Part shown: positions 24,965 through 33,596 of the stretch, one piece after another
Position numbering within the stretch: the first letter of the stretch is position 1
Layout of the letters: every line of letters begins with the position of its first letter
Origin: Candidatus Aminicenantota bacterium
GTDB lineage: Bacteria > Acidobacteriota > Aminicenantia > Aminicenantales > UBA8522
Length of the DNA: 64,000 bases
Assembly (NCBI GenBank): GCA_017886205.1
Contig: JAFNEO010000057.1
Coordinates: forward strand, 33,419 to 97,418
Direction of reading: 5' to 3'
The notes under the pieces: generated by a model
Told to the model about the DNA's origin: nothing
The model's database searches: none
Seen by the model: the letters and a program-made list of their open reading frames with translations, nothing else
Translations under genes and position numbers: made by a program

Positions 24965-25943
24965 GGCCTCCCTCCTTATTGGGATGGAACATCTCGGCGA
25001 TCTGCTTCCGGACAACCTTCACCGCCTGGGGGTGGTCCATGATGAGCAGGTCCGCACCGGCGATGAGCAGGCTCATCGCCGTGGCGATCTCCCAGTAGGC
25101 GCCCCGCCGCTTCTCGTCCCCCCAATGGGGGTTGTCCTTTTCCGTGGCCCTGGCTTCTTTGACCTTGGCGCACTCGGCGCCGGGGGTAATGAGCATCGGG
25201 AAGCCCAGCATCCGGTCGCCGGCCAGGCCTTCATTCCGGATTCTTTCCATGATGGAATAGGAATACTCCAGCCCGTAGCCCAGCGCCCCGGTCAGGGGGT
25301 CCATCACCAGCCGGTCCTGAGGGAAGTTTATGTCGGTCAGGAGGATATTTAGCTGTTTGGCCAGGTTGACGTCGATGGGCGTCTGGGCGACGAGCGTATG
25401 ATGATAGGCCAGGCAGGCCGCGGCGATCGTCTTGTAGTTGTTCGTCTCGACATAGTTGATCAGGCAGTTCTCGCCGGCCGTAGCCTCGCAGACTTTCTTC
25501 ATGACCTCGTTGTTTTTTTCGAAATGGCTGTGCCCGGTGATGATCAACGGGACCTCCACCGCGGCCAGGACATCCTTAACTACTTCGACGGCTTCCTCGG
25601 TGCTCCGGCCGCCCTTTTCGGGGTGGGTCCCCTCGAGGCGGACGCTGACCATCTCGGCCCCGAAATCGGCGACACATCGCCGGGCCATCTCTCCGGGCTT
25701 GTCCAGGACGTCCTGGTAATATTCCCGAAGTGAATCCGGGTACTTGGCCGGGGCTTTGTCGAAGACCTCCATGGCCACGACGGGACGGTGGGGATGCAGT
25801 CCTTCGAAGAAATGAAAAGGCAGGGCCGTGCTCCCACCGATCGTCACGGACCGCGAGCGCGTCCCACCCTGGTCCGATGTCGCGCCGATGGTCACCTCGA
25901 TGATCTTTCCGGGGTTGGTTTCTCTGGGTATTTCAAAGGTCAT
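24945..25943 (-). CDS. acsD: Corrinoid iron-sulfur protein small subunit
   Basis: 332 residues. AcsD is the TIM-barrel partner of AcsC in the CFeSP of the Wood-Ljungdahl pathway. Recognisable blocks are TIGGSTALPFHFFEG at the start, KYPDSLREYYQDVLDKPGEMA, LIITGHSHFEKNNEVMKKVCEA, DPLTGALGYGLEYSYSIMERIR and LIAGADLLIMDHPQAV near the end. A GAGGGAG lies before the ATG. It sits 12 bp after the CooC-type ATPase and overlaps acsC. Confidence 0.95.
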   Translation of the reverse strand: MTFEIPRETNPGKIIEVTIGATSDQGGTRSRSVTIGGSTALPFHFFEGLHPHRPVVAMEVFDKAPAKYPDSLREYYQDVLDKPGEMARRCVADFGAEMVSVRLEGTHPEKGGRSTEEAVEVVKDVLAAVEVPLIITGHSHFEKNNEVMKKVCEATAGENCLINYVETNNYKTIAAACLAYHHTLVAQTPIDVNLAKQLNILLTDINFPQDRLVMDPLTGALGYGLEYSYSIMERIRNEGLAGDRMLGFPMLITPGAECAKVKEARATEKDNPHWGDEKRRGAYWEIATAMSLLIAGADLLIMDHPQAVKVVRKQIAEMFHPNKEGGHGSLRA

Positions 25944-25955
25944 GGGTCGACTCCC

Positions 25956-26708
25956 TCACGGGTCCAGACTGTCCATCATCCGGTCGACGGCCAGGCAGGC
26001 CGGAGAGCTCGCTCCGACCGACCAGATCGGGATCCCCTCCCGGTCCATTTTCAAGAGCGTGTCGTCCTCTGGGATCGTGGCCAGGAGGGCGAACTTTTCT
26101 TCGCGGATGGCGGCTTCGACGGTGTTCGACACCGGTCCGGCGACCCGGTTGAGGACGAGATACCTGCGGCCGACGCGGGTCTCGAGCTCCCGGAGAAGCC
26201 GGCTGATTTTTCCGGCCGTGGCGATCCCCCGGGCTGTGGCGTCAGAGATGATCAGGAGATAATCGATGGCCTGGCTCGTCCGCCGGCTCAAATGCTCCAT
26301 CCCGGCTTCGTTGTCGATCACCACGTAGTCATAGTTCCCGGCCAGCGTCCTGAGGATATCCTGGAGCAGGTTGTTGGCATAGCAGTAGCATCCCGGACCC
26401 TCCGGCCGGCCCATGGCGATCAAGTCGAAGTCCGGACCTTCCACCAGGCTCGTCTGAATCTTGTACTCGAGGAACTGCTGTTTGGTCATCCCTCCGGGGA
26501 GGTCGGCGATCCGCGTCCTCATCTCTTCCCGGATGGCGCCGACCGTCTCCTTGAGGCGGACGCCGAGCAGGTCATTGAGGTTGACGTTGGAGTCGGCATC
26601 CACCGCCAGGATGGACCGGCTCTTCCTCTCGCTCAGCCAGCGGATGATCAGGGCGGCCGTGGTCGATTTCCCCGTCCCCCCTTTTCCGGCGATGGCGATC
26701 GTCTTCAT
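25956..26708 (-). CDS. cooC: CooC/AcsF-type nickel-insertion ATPase, copy 1
   Basis: 250 residues of the MinD/ParA P-loop class: AIAGKGGTGKSTTAALI (deviant Walker A), LAVDADSNVNL, and GPGCYCYANN, whose C-x-C binds the metal at the CooC dimer interface. CooC/AcsF proteins mature the nickel clusters of CODH and acetyl-CoA synthase. Its place directly after acsB, before acsD, is that of AcsF in acetogen clusters. An AAGGAG site precedes the ATG. It is a distant paralogue of the copy at 32094-32885. Confidence 0.9.
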   Translation of the reverse strand: MKTIAIAGKGGTGKSTTAALIIRWLSERKSRSILAVDADSNVNLNDLLGVRLKETVGAIREEMRTRIADLPGGMTKQQFLEYKIQTSLVEGPDFDLIAMGRPEGPGCYCYANNLLQDILRTLAGNYDYVVIDNEAGMEHLSRRTSQAIDYLLIISDATARGIATAGKISRLLRELETRVGRRYLVLNRVAGPVSNTVEAAIREEKFALLATIPEDDTLLKMDREGIPIWSVGASSPACLAVDRMMDSLDP

Positions 26709-26723
26709 GTGCCCGTTGCTCCT

Positions 26724-28928
26724 TCAAAACAGGGGAGGCATGGACAGCGCCGGATGATTCATCTTGGTGATGTAGGCCAGCACCTCCTCTTCGGTCACGG
26801 CCACGGTCTCGTCGGCGATCATCTCCCAGAAATTTTCGATCCCCTCGCCCCGGCCGATCTTGCGCAGCTCCGGCGCCAACTCTTCCTTGAGGTCCCGGTT
26901 CATCCAGACGACCCGCTTGGCCCCGCCTTCGGCGCTGATGAACTTGCCGCTGGCGACATAACGCTTGCTGTGGCCGATGAACCCGGGCGTCTGCAGGCCG
27001 CCTCCGACCGTCCCGGCCAGGGTCGAAAACTTCATGCCGCTCGGCGTCATGCCCGGGAAATTCCGGTAGACCGTCATGATGCCGTTGGTGGACGGGAGGA
27101 CGCAAGAGATGCATTCGAAGCAGCCGCAGGAAGTCATGGGATTGTCGATGATGCTGTAGGCGCTGAAGAGCTGGAGCGTCTTGTGGGAAGCGTTAAAGAC
27201 GAACTCGTTGATCCCCTGCCACTGGCCTCTGGCTGCGTCGACGACCTGGGCTTTCAGGATGGGCTGGTTGGGGCCGGTGGGGTTGATCTGGTGGGCGGCC
27301 TTGCCGTCGAGCCAGTTGTAGGCTCCGCAGAGGCCGGAGCGCTCCGGTGTGATGACGCAGACATGATTCGGCGCAAAGGACTGGCAGAGGGTGCAGGAAT
27401 AGAAGGTCTCTACGGCCTCGTCGGTCAGCCCGGCCAGGCGTTCATCGCGCCGGCGGTAGGCCTTCCGGGCAGTCTCGATCAGGTCCATGATCTCTTTCTC
27501 CCGCGTGTAGATCTTCACCTGGACCTTGTCCACGATCTTCCCGAATTCCCCGTGGATCTTGGCATGGATGATCGACCCGAAGTGCCGGAACCGCAATCCT
27601 TTGTCCTTGGCCTCCTTGCTGACCCTGACCCAGTTGATATCCCGCTGTCCCATGTGAAAAACGCCGTGGGCCATGTTCATAAAATCGTGCAGGCGCCGTT
27701 CCAGGATGGGCTCGAAATCGGCCTGCATCTGACGGCCGGCGACTTCCACCCAGAAGGCCAGGGGGAGTTGGCTCCCTTCGGCCACTTCGTCGATCTCCGG
27801 CCCGACAACCTCGATCTTGCCGTCCTCGACTTCCTCCATGCCCTTCCCGGTCAAGTATTCAAACCCGTGCTTTTCCGTTCCGGCCAGCTCGACGTACATG
27901 TCTTCTTTGCGGATCCTCTCTCCCTGAAAGGCGGGGCCGAACGGGACGGGAATCGGGACTCTGGTCACCGTGATCTTAAGGCCCCGGACCTCGATGGCCT
28001 TGGAGACGATCCGGTCATGAGGGACAGGAGAGACGACATGTTCATAGGTACAGATTCCCGTCGGCAGGATGTTGTCGATGTCTGTATCGGCGATCGTCGG
28101 GAACCCGTAATTGATGGCCCCGGCCGCCTGGGCATGCTTTTCGTCATCGACCGGGCCGAGGGCCAGGACAAAGGCGAACACCCGGTTCTTGTTATAGCGG
28201 AGGACGCGCTGGTAATCACCGGGCTGGGCCCCGCCGAAGGAGAGGGCCACCCGGGTCGAAAACCCGAGGGCATGGATGGTGGCGGTGACGTCGTCGCCGA
28301 AGGGCACAAGCCGCGTCTCCCAGCCCATCTCGATCCCCTCTTCGGCCAGTTGCCGGGCCATGGATTTTCCTTCCGTGGCCGCCGACATGAAGACGTAGAG
28401 GTTTTTTTCCTGGAGCTCGCGGGCGATCCTGACCGCGATTTCGTTGGTCGGGCAGTAGCCGACGCAGGCGGCAAACCCGGGCGCGGTGTTGTCGACGAAC
28501 TCGATGCCCCTCTCGCGCATGATGACGTCGTTGGCCGCTCCCAGCCAGAGATGGCCCTCTTTCGGGTGGGTTTCAGGAAGATACGGCAGGGGAGTCCGGG
28601 TGTACTTGACGGCCTCGATGATCTCGTCGGCAAAGAGTGTCGCCATGCCGGCGTCGAGAGTGTTCCCGAGATAAGGGAGCCAAAGGTTTTCCGAGGGGAC
28701 CGGGGGCAGCAGCTCCTTGGCCTCGGCCAGCAAGTCCAGGAGCCCGCCCAGAGTTTCGATTCGGAGCCCTAAGATCCCATGCGATATGGGAAGATAGTAG
28801 CCCGTGTTCGGGAATTCGACCCGGGTGTCCGGACCTTTCTCGGCGATGGCGGCGGCGAGCTCCCGTTCGGCCCGGGCCACCAGCTTATGGGCGCCCCGGA
28901 TGGCCCTGGTGGCGATTATCCTGGACAT
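26724..28928 (-). CDS. acsB: CO-methylating acetyl-CoA synthase (AcsB)
   Basis: 734 residues, full length for the bacterial enzyme that joins CO, a CFeSP-bound methyl and CoA into acetyl-CoA. All A-cluster cysteines are present: Cys512 and Cys515 (YSCTLCQSF), Cys524 (HVC), Cys534 (GLCGAYNW), and Cys601 and Cys603 (SCGCFEC). They are shifted uniformly by six relative to the Moorella positions. The N-terminal CODH-contact domain typical of bacterial AcsB, absent from archaeal CdhC, is also present. The gene sits 30 bp after acsA. Confidence 0.96.
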   Translation of the reverse strand: MSRIIATRAIRGAHKLVARAERELAAAIAEKGPDTRVEFPNTGYYLPISHGILGLRIETLGGLLDLLAEAKELLPPVPSENLWLPYLGNTLDAGMATLFADEIIEAVKYTRTPLPYLPETHPKEGHLWLGAANDVIMRERGIEFVDNTAPGFAACVGYCPTNEIAVRIARELQEKNLYVFMSAATEGKSMARQLAEEGIEMGWETRLVPFGDDVTATIHALGFSTRVALSFGGAQPGDYQRVLRYNKNRVFAFVLALGPVDDEKHAQAAGAINYGFPTIADTDIDNILPTGICTYEHVVSPVPHDRIVSKAIEVRGLKITVTRVPIPVPFGPAFQGERIRKEDMYVELAGTEKHGFEYLTGKGMEEVEDGKIEVVGPEIDEVAEGSQLPLAFWVEVAGRQMQADFEPILERRLHDFMNMAHGVFHMGQRDINWVRVSKEAKDKGLRFRHFGSIIHAKIHGEFGKIVDKVQVKIYTREKEIMDLIETARKAYRRRDERLAGLTDEAVETFYSCTLCQSFAPNHVCVITPERSGLCGAYNWLDGKAAHQINPTGPNQPILKAQVVDAARGQWQGINEFVFNASHKTLQLFSAYSIIDNPMTSCGCFECISCVLPSTNGIMTVYRNFPGMTPSGMKFSTLAGTVGGGLQTPGFIGHSKRYVASGKFISAEGGAKRVVWMNRDLKEELAPELRKIGRGEGIENFWEMIADETVAVTEEEVLAYITKMNHPALSMPPLF

Positions 28929-28958
28929 AGGTTTTCCTGATCCTTTTCCCGACCGCTT

Positions 28959-30893
28959 TCAAACCTCCAGCTGTCTTCTCATCTCCATGTCGAACAGCAC
29001 GCGTTCCTTGCCCTTGCCGATGCCCAGCTTTTCCCGTTTGGCGTGAATATGATCGATGATCAGGCCGGCTATCTTGGTTTGATCGGGCTGAGCCGCCCAG
29101 TGGCCGCCGAAAAGGTCCTTGTACTCTTCGAAGATGTGGCGGCAAAAGAGCTCGCTTCCGGTGACCGGGAGGCCGATGCCGAAGACCGTGAAGACTCCGG
29201 AGGCGACGAAGTACTGTCCGATGGCAATCGCCTTCTCGCTCATCCACTCAGGAGCCGCGCCGGCCACCGGCAGGTCGCTGATGTCCTGACCCAGCCCCCC
29301 GACCTTGACCATCTCGGACAGGGCGATCAGGATGCGGCTGTTGTCGACGCACGACCCGGAGTGGAGAACCGGGGGCATGCCGACAGCCCGGCAGACCTCA
29401 GCCAGCCCTTTGCCGGCGTGCTTGACGGCCGATTCCGGAGTTAGGAACCCGGCCTTGGCGCAGGCGATGGCGGAACAGCCGGTCTGGACGACCAGGATGT
29501 CGTTGGCGATGAGCTCTTCGACCAGGCCGACGTGTCCTTTGTCATGGGTCGTCTTGGGGTTGGAGCAGCCGACCACCCCGGCGACTCCCTGGATCCGGCC
29601 GTTGATGATGTTGTCGTTGAGGGGCACGTAGGAACCGCGAAAAGAGCCGCCGAGCATGTAGGTGATGGCTTCATGGCTGAAACCGGCGACCAGGTCCATC
29701 TTGTCCCGGGGGATGTCGACCGCACCCCGATTGGCGTAGTTGGCGATGGCCTCCCGGACGATCGTCCGGGCACCTTGATAAGCGTTCTCCGCTTGAATAT
29801 TCATGGACCGGGCCCCCTCGATCTTGGCCTTGGGCGAAGTGGTGATGAGCAGGGTGTGGAAATTTTTGCAGAGCTGGGGCAGTGACGGCATGATACACTG
29901 GACGTCGACGATCATGGCGTCGACCGCGCCCGTGGCCACGGCCAGCTCCTGCTGCAGGACGTTCCCGGCGATCGGCAGCCCGTGCCGGATAAGGACCTCG
30001 TTGGCCGTGCAGCAGATCCCGGCCAGGGTGATTCCAGTCGCTCCCGCCGACCGCGCGAGATCCAGCAGCTCCTTGTCCCTCGCGGCCAGGGCGAGCATTT
30101 CAGAAAGAACGGGCTCGTGTCCGTGGACCACCACGTTGACGTCGGTTTTAGAGAGGACGCCGAGGTTGACCTGCCCGCGGATCGGGGACGGCGTCCCGAA
30201 CAAGATGTCCTGGAGTTCGGTGGCGACCATCGAGCCGCCCCAACCATCGGCTAAAGCCGTCCGGGCGCCATGGAGCATGATGTTGCGGTGGTCCTGGTCC
30301 ACTCCCATGCTCGTCCGGTGGATCATCTCCACGACTTCGCGGTCGATCCCCCGCGGCACGATGCCGAGTTTGCGCCAGATGGCCTGGCGCTTCTCCGGGG
30401 CCACTTTGATAAAGGAGATCTCGCCCTCCTGCCGACCGAAATCCGCCAGGGCGCGCTCGGCCACCTCGAGGGCCATCTTCTCCTTGGGCTTGTCCTGGAT
30501 GGAGATGCCGAAGACTTGAGCGACCCGCTTAAGCTTCCGGACATCGCGGATCGCATAGCCGGAATCGGGGTTCGTGGCCGCCAGAAGCAGGGTCTTGGCC
30601 ACCTCCCGTCCATGGTCGGAGTGAGCGGCCGTCCCGGAGGCGATCATCTTGGCAAAATTCCGGGCGACGATCACTTCGGCGGTCGCGCCGCAGACGCCCT
30701 TTTGCGGCTTTTTTCCGGTCGGGTTGATGCGGCAGGGCCCCATATAGCAGGCCCGGCAGCAGAGCCCCCGCTCGCCATACACGCAGTGGGGCTTCTGCTC
30801 GTCGGCCCTGTCCCAGATCGTCTCCAGGCCTCGGGTTTTGGCGTGTTCGAGCATCTCGTTGACCGTGCTGTCAATGCTTTTCGGGTTCGACAT
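28959..30893 (-). CDS. acsA: Anaerobic CO dehydrogenase catalytic subunit (AcsA/CooS)
   Basis: 644 residues from the ATG at 30893 (the ORF track's 31040 start adds 49 unlikely residues). The enzyme reduces CO2 to CO for AcsB, or oxidises CO. D-cluster Cys37 and Cys45, and B-cluster Cys46, Cys49, Cys54 and Cys68, have exactly the Moorella spacing. C-cluster regions HSDHGREVAK, GICCTANEV, GCSNPKTTHD, GCSAIACAKAG and HSGSCVDNSR are intact. It lies between the core-MetE-like gene (44-bp gap) and acsB, so an AcsAB complex is expected. Confidence 0.96.
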   Translation of the reverse strand: MSNPKSIDSTVNEMLEHAKTRGLETIWDRADEQKPHCVYGERGLCCRACYMGPCRINPTGKKPQKGVCGATAEVIVARNFAKMIASGTAAHSDHGREVAKTLLLAATNPDSGYAIRDVRKLKRVAQVFGISIQDKPKEKMALEVAERALADFGRQEGEISFIKVAPEKRQAIWRKLGIVPRGIDREVVEMIHRTSMGVDQDHRNIMLHGARTALADGWGGSMVATELQDILFGTPSPIRGQVNLGVLSKTDVNVVVHGHEPVLSEMLALAARDKELLDLARSAGATGITLAGICCTANEVLIRHGLPIAGNVLQQELAVATGAVDAMIVDVQCIMPSLPQLCKNFHTLLITTSPKAKIEGARSMNIQAENAYQGARTIVREAIANYANRGAVDIPRDKMDLVAGFSHEAITYMLGGSFRGSYVPLNDNIINGRIQGVAGVVGCSNPKTTHDKGHVGLVEELIANDILVVQTGCSAIACAKAGFLTPESAVKHAGKGLAEVCRAVGMPPVLHSGSCVDNSRILIALSEMVKVGGLGQDISDLPVAGAAPEWMSEKAIAIGQYFVASGVFTVFGIGLPVTGSELFCRHIFEEYKDLFGGHWAAQPDQTKIAGLIIDHIHAKREKLGIGKGKERVLFDMEMRRQLEV

Positions 30894-30937
30894 TGTCTTC
30901 CGTCCTACTGGTTTCTCCGTATCGCCCGCTCTTCGAT

Positions 30938-31978
30938 TCAGGATCTCAGCCGCCGGCTCACCTCGCCCAAGTGAGCAAAAACCTTCTCGGATATATCTAA
31001 GGGAAGAGAACCGGTTCCGCAGCTCGGAGTGACCAGGCACTTTTCCCAGATCAGGCTCTTCGGGACGCCCTTGCCGGCCAGGTTATCGACGGCGGAGCGC
31101 AACCGTCCGAGCAGGGTATCCGGGGTTTCCGCCGCGATCTTGGCCGAAGTCGGAACGATGCCCCAGGCCAGAACCCCGCCTCTCTCCAGATAATCCTTTA
31201 TTGGACCAGAATAGTAGGCGATGGTCTCCCCGTACTCGAAGGCATCAAAGCTGATGACGTCCGTTCCGGCATCGACGAGGATCGTCCATTCGGTGTTCCC
31301 GCAGCAGTGGATTCCGGCCAGGCCGCCCTCTTTGTGAACGGCCGATATGACGTCCCGCAGGTATTGGACGACGTCGGAGCGCTGGACGCTGACATAGGTC
31401 GAGGAGCCGAAGGCCGAGAGGATCGGCTCGTCGATGAAGCAGAGCTGCGGCACCCCCAGTCCCTGGAAATGCCTCAACATCCAGCGGGCCTTCATCTCTG
31501 TGCCTTTGACCACCACATCCCGCATCATCTCGTTGTAATAGATGGAGCGCTTATTTTCGTCCGTGCGGCCCAGGCCGACGGTGATGGGGCCGGTCACGTG
31601 GTTCTTAAAGTACCGGAGAACGGCCGGTTTCTGCGCGGTCAGAATTCTCTCCATCTCGTAGATGCCCCGGCTGAAACCCGGAGAGATCTGGAAGTAGTCG
31701 AGGTTCTCGGACATATAGTTCTCATAGAACTTCTCCAGTCCCGAGGTGATATCCCCGCCGGTATCGAAGTGCATCCTCCGGCCGATGGGATCAAGGACGA
31801 CGCCGGGCAGACCCTCCGAGTACTGAATCTCCATGCTTTCCCGAAAATCCATGGCCGGCAGCTGCGGCCAGATCGGGATTTCCGGGATGCTGTCGAGGAT
31901 GACCCGGCAGGCCGCCTCAGGGTTCCGGTGGGGCAGGCTGCCGATGGCCGTGGCCAGGCCTTGAGGGTTGAAGCTCAT
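30938..31978 (-). CDS. Core-MetE-like (folate-independent) methionine synthase candidate
   Basis: 346 residues in the UroD/MetE catalytic-barrel superfamily. The sequence keeps FIDEPIL (compare the MetE DEPA homocysteine site), a zinc H-x-C (GIHCCGN, His224 and Cys226) and a late cysteine (TPSCGTGSL, Cys320), the pattern of MetE. The MetE N-terminal folate domain is missing. Short core-MetE proteins such as MesB of Dehalococcoides methylate homocysteine using the methyl of a corrinoid protein. Here the gene is directly upstream of acsA, which supports CFeSP or the neighbouring corrinoid protein as donor. A MtaA/CmuA-type corrinoid methyltransferase is the main alternative. Confidence 0.7.
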   Translation of the reverse strand: MSFNPQGLATAIGSLPHRNPEAACRVILDSIPEIPIWPQLPAMDFRESMEIQYSEGLPGVVLDPIGRRMHFDTGGDITSGLEKFYENYMSENLDYFQISPGFSRGIYEMERILTAQKPAVLRYFKNHVTGPITVGLGRTDENKRSIYYNEMMRDVVVKGTEMKARWMLRHFQGLGVPQLCFIDEPILSAFGSSTYVSVQRSDVVQYLRDVISAVHKEGGLAGIHCCGNTEWTILVDAGTDVISFDAFEYGETIAYYSGPIKDYLERGGVLAWGIVPTSAKIAAETPDTLLGRLRSAVDNLAGKGVPKSLIWEKCLVTPSCGTGSLPLDISEKVFAHLGEVSRRLRS

Positions 31979-32093
31979 GATAGACCTCTCTCTTTGTGTT
32001 CCATGTCCAGGATATCCTTTTTCGACGGCGGAAGATAGGAATGATAAGATTAGAATTTGTATGATTATGCTATTTTCTTCGGGAGAAAACCGG

Positions 32094-32885
32094 CTAAGAT
32101 TGAGTCAGTCGACTTTCCCCGACGAGTCCCCGGAAGACGGCCGTGAATTCCTTCCGGAGACGGTCATCCAGAACGTCGATGAGCGGCTGTTCATTCCGGT
32201 CGGCGTCCCGGATCGCCTCGCTGTAGGGGATCATGCCCAAAATGAGGGAGGGGGGAAAATGAGCGCGGATCCAGCGTTCCTGGTCTTCATCCTGGACCTT
32301 ATTTCCGATGACCCGAAATTCCTCGAGGCCGATCTCCCGGGAGAGCTTCATAATGGTCAGAGCCGTGTCGATGCTCCGGGAGCCGGGCTCGACGACGATG
32401 ATCATTTCCTGGATTGCCGAGGCGGTGGCCCGGCCCAGGTGTTCGATCCCGGCCTCCATGTCGACGATGACGGCTTCGTCCCGGTGGAGGATGATCTCGG
32501 AGAGCAGGCTCTTGAGCAAGACATTCTCCGGACAGGCACACCCCTCCCCTCCCTTTCGTACGGCCCCCATGACCAACAGCTTGATGCCCCGAAAACGGAA
32601 CGAGTATTCCTCGGGGATATCATCGACACGGGGGTTCATCTTGAACAGCTGGCCGAACTGCCGGGGAGAAGCGCCCGTTCTTTCCTTGATCAGCTCCCTC
32701 TGGTGAGAGATGGACACGATCTTGGCCGCGTCGGATTTGGGAATGCCCAGGGCAGAGGCCAAGTTGGCGTCGGGGTCGGCATCGACGGCCAGGACCTTGT
32801 AGCCGTTCTGGACAAAATAATGAGCCAAAATGCCGGCGATCGTGGACTTGCCGACTCCGCCTTTTCCGGATATCGCGATCTTCAT
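32094..32885 (-). CDS. CooC-type nickel-insertion ATPase, copy 2
   Basis: 263 residues. P-loop AISGKGGVGKSTIAGIL, AVDADPDANLASALG and the metal-binding GEGCACPENV (C-x-C) define a CooC protein, here in the CooC form often linked to AcsA/CooS maturation. The C-x-C is flanked by different residues from copy 1 (GCYCYANN), suggesting that the two ATPases serve different nickel sites. It follows the corrinoid gene by 10 bp and precedes the core-MetE-like gene by 115 bp, the longest gap in the upstream half of the array. Confidence 0.87.
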   Translation of the reverse strand: MKIAISGKGGVGKSTIAGILAHYFVQNGYKVLAVDADPDANLASALGIPKSDAAKIVSISHQRELIKERTGASPRQFGQLFKMNPRVDDIPEEYSFRFRGIKLLVMGAVRKGGEGCACPENVLLKSLLSEIILHRDEAVIVDMEAGIEHLGRATASAIQEMIIVVEPGSRSIDTALTIMKLSREIGLEEFRVIGNKVQDEDQERWIRAHFPPSLILGMIPYSEAIRDADRNEQPLIDVLDDRLRKEFTAVFRGLVGESRLTQS

Positions 32886-32895
32886 CCTCTCTCCC

Positions 32896-33534
32896 TCAAA
32901 CCTTGGACAGCAGTCTTTTGACCAACTCCAGGGCGGACGCGGCGTCGGGTGCGTAGCCGTCGGCCCCGATCTCGTCAGCGTAGGACCGCGTCACGGGAGC
33001 GCCTCCGATCGCAATCCGGACCCGGCGTCTGAGCCCGGCGTGTTCCACGGCTTCGACGACCTCCCTCATGTAGGACATCGTCGTCGTCAGCAGCGCAGAC
33101 AGCCCGAGGACGGACGGCCGGTTCGTCTTGATCGCCCGGACGATGTTGCCCATGGAGACATCGATTCCCAGGTCGATCACCTCGTACCCGGCTCCCTCGA
33201 GCATCATCCCGACGATCTTTTTGCCGATATCGTGGAGGTCCCCCTTGACCGTGGCCAGGATGATCCGACCTCGGAGATGGGCCCGGTCGGAGGAAAAGAG
33301 CGGGCGGAGAATCTCCAGGCCCACATTCATCGCCCGGGACGCGATCAGGACTTCCGGGATGAAGACCTCGTTGCTCTTGAACTTCTCCCCGACCGCCGAC
33401 ATCCCCTGGACAAGACCATCGTCCAGGATCTTCTCCGGGCAATGTCCCTGGGAAAGCGCCTTCCTGGTCAGTTCCTTGATCTTGGCCGAATCCCCGGCTT
33501 CGACGCTCGCCGCGATCTCGGTCAGGGTCCGCAT
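32896..33534 (-). CDS. Methyltransferase corrinoid protein, copy 2
   Basis: 212 residues with a helical cap (1-85) and a B12-binding domain: VKGDLHDIGKKIV (His101), LSALLTTTM and IGGAPVTRSYADEIGADGY. It differs clearly from copy 1 (cap domain and TVEGDIHDIGKN), so the two probably serve different methyltransferases. It is the first gene of the leftward array and is divergent from the PocR-AraC regulator, 62 bp away. No dedicated MttB-type gene is adjacent, so its methyl donor is unclear; the core-MetE-like enzyme is the nearest methyltransferase. Confidence 0.92.
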   Translation of the reverse strand: MRTLTEIAASVEAGDSAKIKELTRKALSQGHCPEKILDDGLVQGMSAVGEKFKSNEVFIPEVLIASRAMNVGLEILRPLFSSDRAHLRGRIILATVKGDLHDIGKKIVGMMLEGAGYEVIDLGIDVSMGNIVRAIKTNRPSVLGLSALLTTTMSYMREVVEAVEHAGLRRRVRIAIGGAPVTRSYADEIGADGYAPDAASALELVKRLLSKV

Positions 33535-33556
33535 GGCCTTTTCTCGGCTTCTCTTG

Positions 33557-33562
33557 TATAAT
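33557..33562 (+). promoter_or_regulatory. -10 box of the PocR-AraC regulator gene
   Basis: TATAAT with no good -35, suggesting activator dependence. The predicted start is about 33569, so the leader is about 28 nt with a GAGGAAT ribosome site. Confidence 0.45.
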
Positions 33563-33585
33563 TTTGCTAGAAAACGCTCCGAGGA

Positions 33586-33591
33586 ATTATA
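33586..33591 (-). promoter_or_regulatory. Extended -10 box of the leftward methyl/CODH array
   Basis: Reads TGGTATAAT on the minus strand; the predicted start is near 33579 with a poor -35. It lies within the regulator's leader and faces the + strand promoter. Confidence 0.45.
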
Positions 33592-33596
33592 CCAGA

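Noticed and set aside
25788-28772. 994-residue + strand ORF
   Set aside because: It lies opposite acsB, the CooC gene and acsD, is composed of charged low-identity sequence, and its frame is a GC-driven shadow. The minus-strand genes have intact catalytic motifs.
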